Part shown: positions 1 to 9,029 of the stretch, in pieces | Layout of the letters: each line of letters begins with the position of its first letter | Numbering within the stretch: position 1 is the first letter of the stretch | NCBI RefSeq assembly: GCF_030814475.1 | Contig: NZ_JAUSVF010000005.1 | Coordinates: forward strand, 1 to 64,000 | DNA length: 64,000 nucleotides | Source: Pararhizobium capsulatum DSM 1112 | Lineage (GTDB): Bacteria; Pseudomonadota; Alphaproteobacteria; Rhizobiales; Rhizobiaceae | Direction: 5' to 3' | Position numbers and translations under genes: made by a program | Notes under the pieces: model-generated | Databases searched by the model: none | What the model saw: only the letters and a program-made list of their open reading frames with translations | What the model was told of the DNA's origin: nothing

Positions 1-18
1 GTATCCCCGAGACCGCGT

Positions 19-333
19 TCAAAGAGAGCTTCCGGCGACTGCGTAGTCGACTTGGAAACGTGCAATCCTCATCTGCCCAAGCTCACCCTTGACCCGCAAA
101 TGCGCAGGATGTGTTGCATAGGCGTCGAGAGCTTCTTGGCTCTCAAATTCGGTGTAAAGGACGACGTCGCAGGCGTAATCGACGCTGCTATGATCGAGAC
201 CCACCTCAAGATGAAGCAAGCCCGGAACTTCACCCCGTAGCTCTTCGAAGCGGCTTTGAAGAAATTTCGCCGCTTCGGAGCGATCCTCCTTGGTATCGCC
301 CGCCATATTCCACATCACGATATGCTTGATCAT
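19..333 (-). CDS. Dabb-family (stress-responsive alpha/beta barrel) protein
   Basis: 104 aa. It opens with IKHIVMWNM, the first beta strand typical of the Dabb fold (dimeric ferredoxin-like barrel), and ends with a strand around ARFQVDYAV. Size and hydrophobic pattern fit a complete single-domain member. Dabb proteins include olivetolic acid cyclase-like and stress proteins, but most have no known reaction. The ATG at 333 was chosen over the upstream in-frame ATG at 372 because the fold begins there. It is the last gene of a minus-strand sugar/polyol operon, 60 bp behind a Gfo/Idh/MocA dehydrogenase, so it may act on a carbonyl intermediate of that pathway (inference). Family is fairly sure, function unknown. 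Confidence 0.8.
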   Translation of the reverse strand: MIKHIVMWNMAGDTKEDRSEAAKFLQSRFEELRGEVPGLLHLEVGLDHSSVDYACDVVLYTEFESQEALDAYATHPAHLRVKGELGQMRIARFQVDYAVAGSSL

Positions 334-393
334 TGTACTACCCCGAAAGCGCGTAGGAGGTTTGGCTGGCATGACGTTGTGCCATTCTAAGGA

Positions 394-1479
394 TTAGAGC
401 TTGATCTCGGTCCCGTTCTGCGACGACGATTGAAAAAGCGCTTCCAGGATGCGGTTGATATTGTGGGCCTGATGCACTGGCACGTTTGATGACGCCCCGG
501 ACCGGATGGAGTTCGCAAAGGCTGCGGCCTCGCGATCGAAATAGACAGGGTTTCCGATCTCCGCGATTTCGGGCGAGTAGACGGTCTTGCGAACGGCCCA
601 GATCTCGGGAAAGCTCGTCTCGTTCCATTCCGTCCAGCCCTCGGGGAGGCCAGTCTTGCCGGTGCTATAGAGCTTGTAGGAGGCAGGCAGCGGGCGGGAA
701 TGCATGACACCCTCCGTCCCGTACGCAGTGATGTCCCAACTTTCGGTCCAGGGCAGCGGATCCCACGACATGAAGTCGATTGTGATCAGCTTGTCGGCGT
801 AATTCAGAATAGCACCAACGGCATCTTCGCGTGCATCCGGCGTCATCACGCCGTCGAACTTGCTGATCCGAGCGTTCACCGACTGCGGCATTCCGAAGTG
901 TAACAGCAAGCGATCGATCGTATGGCAGCCAATCACGTAGAACGCGCCGCCGATGTCGCCGGGTTGGCGCATGTGATCGGTATCCGCTTCTCCATGCGAG
1001 CAACCAGCATGCGCTCGAACCTGCAGCACCTTGCCCAGTTGACCGGCTTGGAGGACTTCCTGCATCTTGTCGACCGAAGGCGCGTAGCGCCAGCAATAGC
1101 CGACCTGACAGAGCTGCCCGGTTCGCTCTACACATTCCACTAAACGTGACGTATCGACCGATCCTCGACCGGCGGGCTTTTCACAGAGCACAGCCTTGCC
1201 TGCTTCCATCGCCTCCATCGCCCAGTCGGCCATCAGGTAGCTCTTAGGATGGATGAGAACCGCGTGCACATCCGGATCGGAGAGAATTTCGTCCTTGGTA
1301 CGCTTGGCAATCCCCATGGCCTCAACGAATGGATCAAGAAGCGGACTCGCATCGTAGGCGCCTAAAACCTTCGCGTTCGGCATCCGTTGAAACGCCTTCA
1401 CCCGGCCCGACGTGTGTGGGTGTGTGATGCCGAGGCAAGCGATTCCAAATGTGGTTTCGTTTCCGATAGCGTAGGACAT
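394..1479 (-). CDS. Gfo/Idh/MocA family oxidoreductase
   Basis: 361 aa. An N-terminal Rossmann fold (IACLGITHPHTSGR, residues ~11-24) is followed by the family signature CEKPAG near residue 110 and a C-terminal alpha/beta substrate domain. The family uses NAD(P)(H) to oxidise or reduce sugars, inositols and sugar-derived acids in the cytoplasm. The GITHPHTSGR loop differs from the classical GxGxxG, as in many remote members. The ATG at 1479 has a good ribosome site (GGAAGGGAGA) about 7 bases upstream; a longer open frame to 1671 overlaps the upstream gene and is rejected. It lies 28 bp after the iolG-like gene, so the operon carries two paralogous dehydrogenases. Substrate not predictable. 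Confidence 0.88.
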   Translation of the reverse strand: MSYAIGNETTFGIACLGITHPHTSGRVKAFQRMPNAKVLGAYDASPLLDPFVEAMGIAKRTKDEILSDPDVHAVLIHPKSYLMADWAMEAMEAGKAVLCEKPAGRGSVDTSRLVECVERTGQLCQVGYCWRYAPSVDKMQEVLQAGQLGKVLQVRAHAGCSHGEADTDHMRQPGDIGGAFYVIGCHTIDRLLLHFGMPQSVNARISKFDGVMTPDAREDAVGAILNYADKLITIDFMSWDPLPWTESWDITAYGTEGVMHSRPLPASYKLYSTGKTGLPEGWTEWNETSFPEIWAVRKTVYSPEIAEIGNPVYFDREAAAFANSIRSGASSNVPVHQAHNINRILEALFQSSSQNGTEIKL

Positions 1480-1507
1480 GACCGTTATCTCCCTTCCTGC
1501 ATTTGTA

Positions 1508-2503
1508 TTAGACGGCGACAGCGCGGCCGGTTCGCGCGGATTCAACTGCGCATTCGGCGAGGCGTAAAGCCAGCACACCATCACGGACAGTTGTCGGCAT
1601 TGGCTTGTCGCCATGGATTGCATCGATGAAAGCGTCCATCTCAGCGCGATACGCCTGTGCATAACGCTCAAGGAAGAAGTTCAGCAATGGCTCGCGGGCA
1701 TCGGTCAACTCTGCCGTGGTCACGCGCATTGTGGTAGGACGAAGGTTGTCCTGTGTCAGCATGCCGATCGAACCGAGCACTTCGACACGCTGGTCATAGC
1801 CATAAACGGCTTCACGGCAATTGTTTATGTGTGCTTGTTTGCCGCTTGCGGTCTGCAAAACCACCATCACCGTATCGTAATCGTTATACTGGACCAGAAG
1901 ATCCGGATCGACCAGACGAGAACCAACGGCGGTTACAAGCACGGGTTCTTCGCCGAGAAGCCAGCGGGCCATGTCCAGGTCATGAATTGTCATGTCCCTG
2001 AAGATGCCGCCGGAGGTTTTGACGTAAGCAGGCGGCGGCATTCCGGGATCGCGGCTGGAGATGACCACCTGGCGAACATCGCCGATACGCCCGGCGTCGA
2101 TGGCGCGGCGCATTTCGGCGAAAGTGCTGTCGAAGCGGCGATTGAAGGCCAGCATCACCTTGCCACCGGCACGCTCCACCGCGACGGCGGCGGCCTCGCT
2201 CTTGGCAATGTCAAGGTCGATAGGCTTCTCGCAAAGTACCGCTTTACCGAGTTCGATGGCCTTCATCATGAAGCCGACATGGGTGTCTGTCGGGGTGCCG
2301 ATGACGATCGCATCGATATCTGATCGCTCGATCGCCGCCATGGCGTCCGTCATCGCCTCGGCGCCGTATCCGTCCGCTACCGGCTGGGCGGCATCTGCGA
2401 AAGGATCGGCGACGGCCACCAACGTGGCTTTTGGATTTGCGGCCACGCTGGCCGCGTGAATCTTACCTATGCGTCCTGCGCCGAGAACTGCAATTCTTAC
2501 CAT
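1508..2503 (-). CDS. iolG: Gfo/Idh/MocA dehydrogenase, inositol 2-dehydrogenase-like
   Basis: 331 aa. The Rossmann motif AVLGAGRIGKIHA (residues ~5-17) binds NAD, the motif CEKPIDLD lies near residue 95, and GGIFRDMTIHDLDMARWL (~165-182) holds the Asp/His pair that in myo-inositol dehydrogenase acts in catalysis. Length and motifs fit IolG, which oxidises myo-inositol to 2-keto-inositol, but related enzymes act on scyllo-inositol or other polyols. The start is ATG 2503 with AAGGA 7 bases upstream; TTG 2509 is possible. It sits between a TIM-barrel isomerase and a second dehydrogenase, downstream of an ABC importer. The symbol is by similarity; the rest of a classical iol operon (iolB, C, D) is absent here. 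Confidence 0.82.
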   Translation of the reverse strand: MVRIAVLGAGRIGKIHAASVAANPKATLVAVADPFADAAQPVADGYGAEAMTDAMAAIERSDIDAIVIGTPTDTHVGFMMKAIELGKAVLCEKPIDLDIAKSEAAAVAVERAGGKVMLAFNRRFDSTFAEMRRAIDAGRIGDVRQVVISSRDPGMPPPAYVKTSGGIFRDMTIHDLDMARWLLGEEPVLVTAVGSRLVDPDLLVQYNDYDTVMVVLQTASGKQAHINNCREAVYGYDQRVEVLGSIGMLTQDNLRPTTMRVTTAELTDAREPLLNFFLERYAQAYRAEMDAFIDAIHGDKPMPTTVRDGVLALRLAECAVESARTGRAVAV

Positions 2504-2557
2504 TTTCAAGTCCTTGATGTTTTCGTATTGGACGCTGTTTGCGCAGCGGCAGATTGG

Positions 2558-3436
2558 TTAATCCGCAGGCAGTTCAACAGCCTGAAACTGCTGCATCGTC
2601 GTGTCAAAAGCCTGCTGCGCAGCGATCTCCAAGGGGAGGTGTCGGTGATAGGCAGAGATCACTTCGACGCCCCAGTAGCCATTATATCCTACATCGAGAA
2701 TGGCCTGGATCTGAGAAGGGATGTCGATCGAGCCTTCGCCACACAGACGACGGTAATGGGTGGAATCGTTGAAGAGCGAGCCGAGCACTTCTGGACCTGC
2801 GTCGTCGAGTTCGACTGCTCGCAGAAATTCGAGGGGAATCTGCCTTATATCGTCGGCTGTCATGCCGCCTCGCTGAATGTGCCACGTATCAACCAGCAGG
2901 CCGCCATTCGTCGTGCCGATCCCATCAAAGAGCGCCAGCCCGCGCTTGATGGTGTTGATGCTGGCGAAGGGCAGAAACTCGATGACGATATCGATGCCAA
3001 GTGGCGCGGCCCGTTCGCAGATCGTGGCAAGCGCACTTCGCATGACCGGCATATCCGGCTCGCCCTCTTCGAAGACCCCGCCGCCAATCTTGATCTTCTT
3101 GACACCAAGTTCGGCGCCGACGTCAAGCAAGCGATCATAGGCGGCATCCGACGCGAGACGCTTCTCGCCGGCAAGATGCCAGTCTACAAGAAACTCGAGT
3201 TCTACATGACGAATGCCATTGTCCGAAAAAATCTGGCGCACGGTCGGCAAGCCGTATCGGCCAATCGAAGCATTCATGTCGTCAAGGACGAACCCCATGC
3301 CCCGCCAGCCGACCCTGCCGCAAACCTCAGCGCGATCCTTCAAAGAGAAGGGGCTGATCTCGCTCGGTGAGCCCGGATGCACGGCGCCGCTGACTGTCCA
3401 GTAGCTGGCGCAGAGTTCGATATCTTTAGTCTTCAT
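2558..3436 (-). CDS. Sugar phosphate isomerase/epimerase family TIM-barrel protein
   Basis: 292 aa. The protein has the AP-endonuclease-2-like TIM barrel seen in xylose isomerase-like and IolE/IolI proteins: VKKIKIGGG (~115-123), IDIVIEFLPF (~150-160), GGLLVDTWHIQRGG (~180-194) and a C-terminal GYWGVEVIS (~262-270). The Glu, Asp and His in these strands are the usual divalent-metal ligands. IolE dehydrates keto-inositol and IolI isomerises it; either role, or an epimerisation, would fit a gene next to an iolG-like dehydrogenase. The exact reaction is not predictable. Minus-strand operon, 54 bp before the iolG-like gene and about 60 bp after the permease. Confidence 0.8.
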   Translation of the reverse strand: MKTKDIELCASYWTVSGAVHPGSPSEISPFSLKDRAEVCGRVGWRGMGFVLDDMNASIGRYGLPTVRQIFSDNGIRHVELEFLVDWHLAGEKRLASDAAYDRLLDVGAELGVKKIKIGGGVFEEGEPDMPVMRSALATICERAAPLGIDIVIEFLPFASINTIKRGLALFDGIGTTNGGLLVDTWHIQRGGMTADDIRQIPLEFLRAVELDDAGPEVLGSLFNDSTHYRRLCGEGSIDIPSQIQAILDVGYNGYWGVEVISAYHRHLPLEIAAQQAFDTTMQQFQAVELPAD

Positions 3437-3498
3437 TTCAGCGGCCTTTCTTATGCCGATTGCTACCCCTAGCGCGCTCGCACCTTGGGAAAATTGCG

Positions 3499-4707
3499 TC
3501 AGAAGCTCTGGTGGCCGGTGGCCCGTTCGATCAGCTTGTCGATTGATACGGCCAGGACAAGCATCAGCCCGGTGACTATCAGTCGAACTTCGTTTTCGAC
3601 GCCCATCAGATTCAAACCATTGCCGACGGTTCCGATGACGAGCGCACCCAGCAACGCGGCATGGATTGAACCGCGGCCGCCAAATAGGCTGACACCACCG
3701 ATAACCGCCGCTGCGATAGACTCAAGCAGCAGGGTGCCGCCTCCGACGCCGCCACCAGAGAAAACACCGACACCGAGTGTGCGGGACGCCCCGATGATGC
3801 CGGCCAGAGCCGCGATCCCGCCAGCGATCGCAAAGGCAGCCATCTTGATGGTTGAAACCTTGATGCCCGCGCGCCGAGCTGCCTCTTCGTTGTTACCGAC
3901 AGCGTAGAGGTAAAGTCCGAACCGCGTGCTGTTTAGGACGTAGCCGCCAACACCCAGCAAGACAGCGACGATCAGGACTACGAGCGGGATACCTTGATGG
4001 GATATCAGGATCGCCACGACAACAGCCCCGAAAGCGGCAGCAGCGGCGATCGGCATGACGACGCTCTGCATGAAGGGCGCCTGCAAACCGGCCCTTTGCC
4101 GACGCGCGACATCTGACACCACCAGACCCGCATAGGCGAGAATGCCGAGGACGAGAGCGAGCCAGGCCCAAACGCCGCTGATGTTTGTAAGGGCGATCAT
4201 TTCGATGCCGGTCTGCTGTAGGCCATAGCGGGCGGTTGCAGGGAGTAGCATCAATTGAAGACCGTTCAACGCCAGTCCGAGCCCGAGCGTCACCACGAAC
4301 GACGGAACCCCGACAAAGGTGACCCAACGCGCCGAGCAACTGCCGATGGCAGCCCCGATCAGGATGGCGACGGGAACGGCAATCCAGGGCGATACGCCAA
4401 ATTCGACGATGAATTTCGCCATCAGCACGGAGGTCACGCCGTTGATGGCCGCGATCGAGAGGTCGATCTCTTTCACCAACAGAACGAACATCAAGCCCAA
4501 TGCCATGATGCCGACGACGGTACTTTGTATCAACAGGTTCGAGAGGTTTCGCGACGTAAGGAACACGTCGCTTTGTGAGGCAAAGAAGAACCCAAGCGCA
4601 ACAAGCCCGATGACGATCGGCAGCGCGCGCAAGTCGTTGGAAAGAAGTTCGCCAAAGCTTCGGCGTGGGCGCTTTGCGGGCACCTCCGCGATAATGATGT
4701 TGGCCAT
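3499..4707 (-). CDS. ABC sugar transporter permease (ribose/xylose type)
   Basis: 402 aa with about ten hydrophobic segments. The signature region AVGNNEEAARRAGI (~290-303) followed by KVSTIKMAAFAIAGG is the EAA-like loop of the BPD_transp_2 family (RbsC, XylH, FrcC), which carries pentoses, hexoses and polyols across the inner membrane. ATG 4707 has a GAGGGAA ribosome site and precedes the cytoplasmic N-terminus MANIIIAEV; the longer frame to 4767 overlaps the ATPase gene. The length is nearer XylH than RbsC, with extra helices in the middle. It works with the ATPase just upstream and the binding protein before that. Confidence 0.9.
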   Translation of the reverse strand: MANIIIAEVPAKRPRRSFGELLSNDLRALPIVIGLVALGFFFASQSDVFLTSRNLSNLLIQSTVVGIMALGLMFVLLVKEIDLSIAAINGVTSVLMAKFIVEFGVSPWIAVPVAILIGAAIGSCSARWVTFVGVPSFVVTLGLGLALNGLQLMLLPATARYGLQQTGIEMIALTNISGVWAWLALVLGILAYAGLVVSDVARRQRAGLQAPFMQSVVMPIAAAAAFGAVVVAILISHQGIPLVVLIVAVLLGVGGYVLNSTRFGLYLYAVGNNEEAARRAGIKVSTIKMAAFAIAGGIAALAGIIGASRTLGVGVFSGGGVGGGTLLLESIAAAVIGGVSLFGGRGSIHAALLGALVIGTVGNGLNLMGVENEVRLIVTGLMLVLAVSIDKLIERATGHQSF

Positions 4708-4741
4708 CGGAATTTCCCTCGAATATGTGGAGACTTTGCAG

Positions 4742-5548
4742 TCAGCCCGCAAGATTGACGCCTTCATTGCCCCCGACCATCGCGTTCACGACCTGCTCGC
4801 CGGTGACATCCTTGGATTTGAAGCTGGCGACGTTGGTTCCAAGACGCATGACTTCAATACGGTCAGTCGCGTTTACGACGAAGTGGTGAATATCGTGACT
4901 GACGATAACGATGCCGAGACCCTGATCGGCCAGCGTTCGAATAAGCGTCGCGACACCCTCTGCGGCGGAATGACTAAGTGCAGCCGTGGGCTCGTCGAGG
5001 ATAACAACCTTGGGCGTTTCGAGAATTGATCGCGCGATGGCAATGTTCTGACGTTGCCCTCCCGACATCGCGCCGACAGGCCGCGTCAGCGAGAGATTGC
5101 CAAGCCGCATCCGTGTGAGCAGCTCGCGTGCGCGAACCTCGCATTCGGCACGCCGGATACGTCCGCCTCCCCACCAGGACCCCGTCATCTCGCGGCCCAG
5201 GAAGAGGTTCTGCACGGCGTCAAGATTGCTGCACAGTGAAAGATCCTGGTACACCGTTTGAATGCCGAGTGCCGTTGCGTCGGTCGGCTTCTTCACCTGG
5301 ACGGATTTGCCTTCGAAAAGATATTCGCCTGAGTCCGCGGCGTGGACGCCAGCCATCACCTTAACCAGCGTGGATTTACCTGCGCCATTGTCTCCGACGA
5401 GGGCCACGATCTCTCCGGGATAGACTTCAACAGATGCGCCGCGCAGCGCATGCAGAGATCCGAAATGTTTTTGGATATTGCGAAGCGAAACCAGTGGGGT
5501 CGCGCCGCTGCGAGCTGCGCTCGGCTGCTCGGCTGCCAGTGCTGTCAT
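4742..5548 (-). CDS. ABC sugar transporter ATP-binding protein, single-domain (FrcA/XylG type)
   Basis: 268 aa with one nucleotide-binding domain: Walker A GDNGAGKST (~53-61), signature MSGGQRQ (~162-168), Walker B VVILDEPTA (~181-189) and the H-loop VSHD (~216). Most ribose-type importers use a fused double ATPase near 500 aa; the single-domain form is known from rhizobial FrcA and homodimerises. The sequence SHSAAEG after Walker B is typical of this subfamily. It energises import with the permease downstream, from which it is separated by 34 bp. The protein ends cleanly, so it is not a truncated double-domain gene. Confidence 0.92.
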   Translation of the reverse strand: MTALAAEQPSAARSGATPLVSLRNIQKHFGSLHALRGASVEVYPGEIVALVGDNGAGKSTLVKVMAGVHAADSGEYLFEGKSVQVKKPTDATALGIQTVYQDLSLCSNLDAVQNLFLGREMTGSWWGGGRIRRAECEVRARELLTRMRLGNLSLTRPVGAMSGGQRQNIAIARSILETPKVVILDEPTAALSHSAAEGVATLIRTLADQGLGIVIVSHDIHHFVVNATDRIEVMRLGTNVASFKSKDVTGEQVVNAMVGGNEGVNLAG

Positions 5549-5572
5549 TAATCAATCCTCCCAAGATTGATA

Positions 5573-5594
5573 GGGGCGGCAGAGCCTCCGCCCC
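5573..5594 (-). other. Intercistronic GC-rich stem-loop behind the binding-protein gene
   Basis: GGGGCGG and CCGCCCC form a perfect 7-bp stem around an 8-base loop, between the stop of the binding-protein gene (5603) and the start of the ATPase (5548). Such stem-loops after binding-protein genes often protect the upstream mRNA or partly terminate transcription, so that the binding protein is made in excess. The structure is read directly; the role is inferred. Confidence 0.55.
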
Positions 5595-5602
5595 CATCTC
5601 GC

Positions 5603-6670
5603 TTACATATTAGCCTTGCAAACCTCGGTGTCCTCGACGCCTTGGCAAATTTCCTTCCAGGTCCAAACGCCCTTGCTCACCACCTCGCCGAGATTGTCGA
5701 TAGTGATGTTTTCGACAGGCAGCAGGACGGCCGGGACATCCATGAACCCGTTGTTCACCTTGCCATTGACGATTTCCTTCGGAACGCCTTTGCCATCTAG
5801 GATCGATGCAACGACCTTGGCGGCTTCGGTCGCTTCGACCTTGAGGTCCTTCAGGACGGAATTGTCTTGCCACCCTTGGGCAACGTAGCGCAGTGCCTCG
5901 ACGGTCGCATCCTGTCCGCCGGTGACGACCTTGTCACCCGGTTTGAAACCCTGACTGATTAGCGCGGCTACCGAGCCACCGGTCGTGCCGTCATTCATGC
6001 CGAGGAAGACGTCGACGTCGCCGCCGTTTTTGGTCAAGCAGTCTTCTGCAAATGACTGAGCTACAGTTGGATCCCAATTTTGTGTGTACTGCTCGCAAAC
6101 AACCTGAACTTTACCGGAAGCAATGAGGGGCTTCAGAAACTCGTCCTGACCTTTCTCATACTGTCCTGTGCCGTATTCGCCCTGGTTTCCTTTGATGCGG
6201 GCCACCTTGACCGGCGACTTTTCAATTTTGTTGATCATTTCAGCTGCGCGCTTCCCCTGGGCCTGACCCACAGCAAGTGAGTCAAATACGATATGAGCTT
6301 CTGCCTTGCCGCCAACGGCATCGTGGTCGTAGAGCACGACCGGGATGTTAGCTGCCTGGGCAGCAGCAAGTCCGCCTGCGATAAGGTTGGCGTCTGCCGA
6401 TGTCAGCAGGATCAATTTCGCGCCCTGGGAAATCGCGTCTTCGATTTGACGTTGCTGCTGCTGCGGATCACCCTGCGCGTTCTGGACAACGACCTGAGCA
6501 TTCGGAGCAGCCGTCTTCATGGCTTCAACGAAAAATGGTGCGTCTCGGCTTTCGAAACGGATGGTCGTGGTGTTGGGCAGCAGGAAGAAAACCTTCCCCG
6601 CATCTTGCGCATATGCTGCCCCTGCGAGCAACGTCGTCGTGGCCAAAAGCGTCGTAAATATACCTCTCAT
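5603..6670 (-). CDS. Sugar ABC transporter periplasmic substrate-binding protein (Peripla_BP_4)
   Basis: 355 aa. A signal peptide (MRGIFTTLLATTTLLAGAAYA, cleavage near residue 21) leads to a type-I periplasmic binding fold: KVFFLLPNTTTIRFESRD starts lobe 1, AISQGAKLILLTSADAN (~75-91) and IPVVLYDHDA (~105-114) are the usual strands, and FLGMNDGTTGGSVAAL (~220-235) is the hinge region. These match XylF/RbsB-like proteins that bind pentoses, hexoses or polyols. The start ATG 6670 has GGGAGG 9 bases upstream. It is the first transport gene of the operon, 140 bp behind the LysR gene, with a stem-loop after it. The ligand cannot be called from sequence. Confidence 0.9.
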   Translation of the reverse strand: MRGIFTTLLATTTLLAGAAYAQDAGKVFFLLPNTTTIRFESRDAPFFVEAMKTAAPNAQVVVQNAQGDPQQQQRQIEDAISQGAKLILLTSADANLIAGGLAAAQAANIPVVLYDHDAVGGKAEAHIVFDSLAVGQAQGKRAAEMINKIEKSPVKVARIKGNQGEYGTGQYEKGQDEFLKPLIASGKVQVVCEQYTQNWDPTVAQSFAEDCLTKNGGDVDVFLGMNDGTTGGSVAALISQGFKPGDKVVTGGQDATVEALRYVAQGWQDNSVLKDLKVEATEAAKVVASILDGKGVPKEIVNGKVNNGFMDVPAVLLPVENITIDNLGEVVSKGVWTWKEICQGVEDTEVCKANM

Positions 6671-6810
6671 GCCATCATCCTCCCTTGATATCTGCATGTT
6701 GGTGATCTGTCGCCGCAAGTGAATGCGACAGTGATCAACCTCTAACAGTTACCCAGGATGAGACAAAGTTGTCATTTTGGGAAACATTGTTGCGAAAATT
6801 GCAAAAATGC

Positions 6811-7725
6811 TCATACCGTCCAGATGGCTTCGAAATCGTTCATACGGAAACGTTCGGCCAAGAAATTTATGAACAGACGGGTCCTGACGGGGACAAATGA
6901 CTTGCTGGGGTAGGCGATATTCATCGTAAGTCGGGGCAAATCCCAGTTGTCCAGCACCCTTACCAGACGGCCTTTATCTAAATCATCTTGAATGATGTAT
7001 GTCGGCTGGGCCAGTATACCCAGGCCGTCTCGCGCGGCCTGGCAAATCAACTGTCCATCATTCGCCAGTATACCACCGTCCACCTTGATGACGACAGCAT
7101 CCTCTCCCTTGCAAAAATGGAATTCATTCCAATTGTCGGCGAGCGTGTACAAGATCAAATCATGTTCGAGTAAATCATGAGGATGGGTGGGTATGCCGCG
7201 TCGTTCCAGATATTGTGGAGAGGCAGCTAGAAGTCGACGTGTCTCGCCCAGTCGCCGAATGGTAATCGAGCTATCGGCTTCAACCCGGCGGGTGCGGATC
7301 GCAAGATCCAAGCCATTCTCGATGATGTCATAGTATCGGTTGGACGAAACAATCTCGATTGACACGGCTGGATAGAGTTGCCGGAATTGCGCCACGACGG
7401 GCATCAAATGCAGCAGGGAAAACGACAGGGATGCCCCAATACGCAACCGTCCCGTGGGCGCGTGTGAACGAGCCGTGACGTTCCCTTCCGCCGCTTCCCA
7501 AGTGGCAAGGAGATCGCGCGCATCTGTGAAAAGCGCCTCTCCTTCGCTGGTGAGGCTCAACTGACGTGTTGATCGCTGGATAAGCCGGGCACCAAGCCGG
7601 GCCTCAAGGTTCATGAGATGTCGGCTGATGGCGGAAACAGACAAATTCAGGGCCCGTGCCGCGTTCGTCAGGCTTTTCTCTTCGGCGATTTTGACGAACA
7701 CCTGAAACTCGGTCCAGCGATCCAT
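6811..7725 (-). CDS. LysR-family transcriptional regulator (CrgA/DmlR-like)
   Basis: 304 aa. The N-terminal winged helix-turn-helix is clear (FVKIAEEKSLTNAARALNLS, ~8-27, then VSAISRHLMNLEARLG), followed by a linker helix and a LysR substrate-binding domain from ~90. The style of the effector domain (IENGLDLAIRTRRVE, ~160-174) is that of the CrgA/DmlR group. ATG 7725 was chosen because the HTH begins directly after it; the open frame to 7839 adds 38 unlike residues. The gene points in the same direction as the sugar operon and precedes it by 140 bp, so it is the likely regulator, although ribose-type operons more often carry LacI, DeoR or ROK regulators. Confidence 0.9.
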   Translation of the reverse strand: MDRWTEFQVFVKIAEEKSLTNAARALNLSVSAISRHLMNLEARLGARLIQRSTRQLSLTSEGEALFTDARDLLATWEAAEGNVTARSHAPTGRLRIGASLSFSLLHLMPVVAQFRQLYPAVSIEIVSSNRYYDIIENGLDLAIRTRRVEADSSITIRRLGETRRLLAASPQYLERRGIPTHPHDLLEHDLILYTLADNWNEFHFCKGEDAVVIKVDGGILANDGQLICQAARDGLGILAQPTYIIQDDLDKGRLVRVLDNWDLPRLTMNIAYPSKSFVPVRTRLFINFLAERFRMNDFEAIWTV

Positions 7726-8192
7726 GTTGGCTTCCAGATGCAAACGATATTCAGCAGGTACTTTGCATTTTTGGATTGTGACATAGCAAGGCAAATTGCG
7801 TGAGCGTTGTAGGAAGTGCCTCCTGTGCGCAATTGACACGTTCGAATCTGTAACAGGTCAAGCTTGAAGTCAGAGATGTTTACGAGGCAGTGCTGCTTGA
7901 GCAAACGCCGCCGAACGACGTGTTGGCGTCCGCAAGCTGAAACGCCATGATCCCAGCAGTAAGTTCCTCTCATCTAAAAGCGAGAAATTGGCCAGCAGTA
8001 TGATCGCGGCCGACAATCCGCAGAGCCGTATTTCCCTCTCTGTGGTTTCCCCCGGTTACCATGCGTGGCATCGAGGTCGGCGAGGATCGAGAATAGAGGA
8101 GCTTATGAAGGCGGCCAAATTGCCCGCCACTGCAGCGCATTGCGGAGTCAACCTCGGACAAAGACGATGCAGTGGCCGATCGGTGGGATTCG
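7726..8192. other. Gene-free stretch upstream of the lysR gene
   Basis: Between the lysR start and the SDR remnant no convincing gene was seen. It presumably holds the lysR promoter. The open frames here lack ribosome sites and family features. Confidence 0.5.
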
Positions 8193-8306
8193 TCAGAGCG
8201 TGTCGTTCAGACCTCCGTCCACCCGCATTGAAGCGCCGGTCGTTGCGGATGCCAAGGGCGATGCCAGGTAGGTCACGAGATTTGCGATTTTCTCGACGCT
8301 CGCAGT
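8193..8306 (-). pseudogene. C-terminal remnant of a short-chain dehydrogenase/reductase
   Basis: About 37 residues ending with a stop at 8193. The segment VEKIANLVTYLASPLASATT followed by GASMRVDGGLNDTL is the characteristic end of classical SDR enzymes (last helix, then the strand and the RVDGG loop). The catalytic Tyr-Lys and the NAD-binding part are missing; upstream the frame runs into repeat-like sequence. This is a decayed fragment, not an expressed enzyme. Confidence 0.7.
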
Positions 8307-8339
8307 GCGTTGAATGATCGAGCTTTGGGTGTCGGGTCC

Positions 8340-8550
8340 GCTACCTTTGCGAACAATGCGAGTCTTGGTCCAGGCAGGGGTAGAGGGAGAGGGCTGCAAC
8401 CTCCACGTTTGTCAACGTTCCAATGGGGATTGACGCCTTTGGGCACTCTGTTCGCAACTGTCGGCGCGCTCAGATCGGCGGGTTCCCCGCCGCGACCTCC
8501 AATACGGTTGTGGAGGTGTGAAGACGCAAATTCGCGCATTCACACCTCAC
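8340..8550. repeat. Dispersed intergenic repeat, copy 1
   Basis: GC-rich non-coding stretch with a stem of CCTCC (8496-8500) and GGAGG (8512-8516) in the core at 8493-8516. The core matches 9578-9601 at 19 of 24 bases. On the minus strand the sequence translates into the proline/leucine-rich spurious reading frames that recur in rhizobial intergenic repeats. The similarity between the two copies is seen; membership of a known repeat family is from memory and less certain. Confidence 0.45.
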
Positions 8551-8554
8551 TTAG

Positions 8555-8758
8555 TTAAATTGGGCGGACGTTTTCAGCTTTGGATTTACCCGTCTTGCGA
8601 TCCTGCCCGACGTCGTAATTCACTCGTTGCCCTTCGCGTAGCGAGCCGCCGCTCTGAAGTGCAGACACATGGACGAATACATCGGTACCGCCATTCTCGG
8701 GTGTGATGAATCCAAATCCCTTGTCTTCGTTGAAGAATTTTACGGTACCAGTCGCCAT
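8555..8758 (-). CDS. Cold-shock domain protein (CspA family)
   Basis: 67 aa, the usual CspA length. It carries RNP1 (KGFGFITP, ~13-20) and RNP2 (DVFVHVSAL, ~26-34), the aromatic surface that binds single-stranded RNA/DNA and melts structured RNA. The start is ATG 8758, where [10 protein letters not shown] begins the OB-fold; the frame continuing to 8815 is unrelated. The gene stands alone, with a long upstream region fitting the structured 5' leaders common in csp genes. The dispersed repeat starts right after its stop. Whether it is cold-inducible cannot be read. Confidence 0.95.
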   Translation of the reverse strand: MATGTVKFFNEDKGFGFITPENGGTDVFVHVSALQSGGSLREGQRVNYDVGQDRKTGKSKAENVRPI

Positions 8759-9029
8759 TTTGAATCCCTGTTTCCTGTGCAGGCGGTGCTGCTGCAGGCA
8801 GAATAGATTTCGCATGGCCTAACCGCAACCTCCGGACACCGTATTCAGTCGCAGAATTGATCGGGGTTGTTGCCTGATCTTGGTGTCCTTACCGCTGACT
8901 CAGCGGGGCACTCCTGCCAGAGCCAACCATTGACGCGAGGCAAGCCCATATGGATATATTCAGCCGCCGGTAGAAGTCGAACGCTCCGGCATTAGGGTTC
9001 CTTGCGAAGATCAGCTGCAGGGGCCCTAA

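Noticed and set aside
7989..8317. 109-codon plus-strand frame upstream of the SDR remnant
   Set aside because: Arg-rich, no domain, overlaps the remnant on the other strand.
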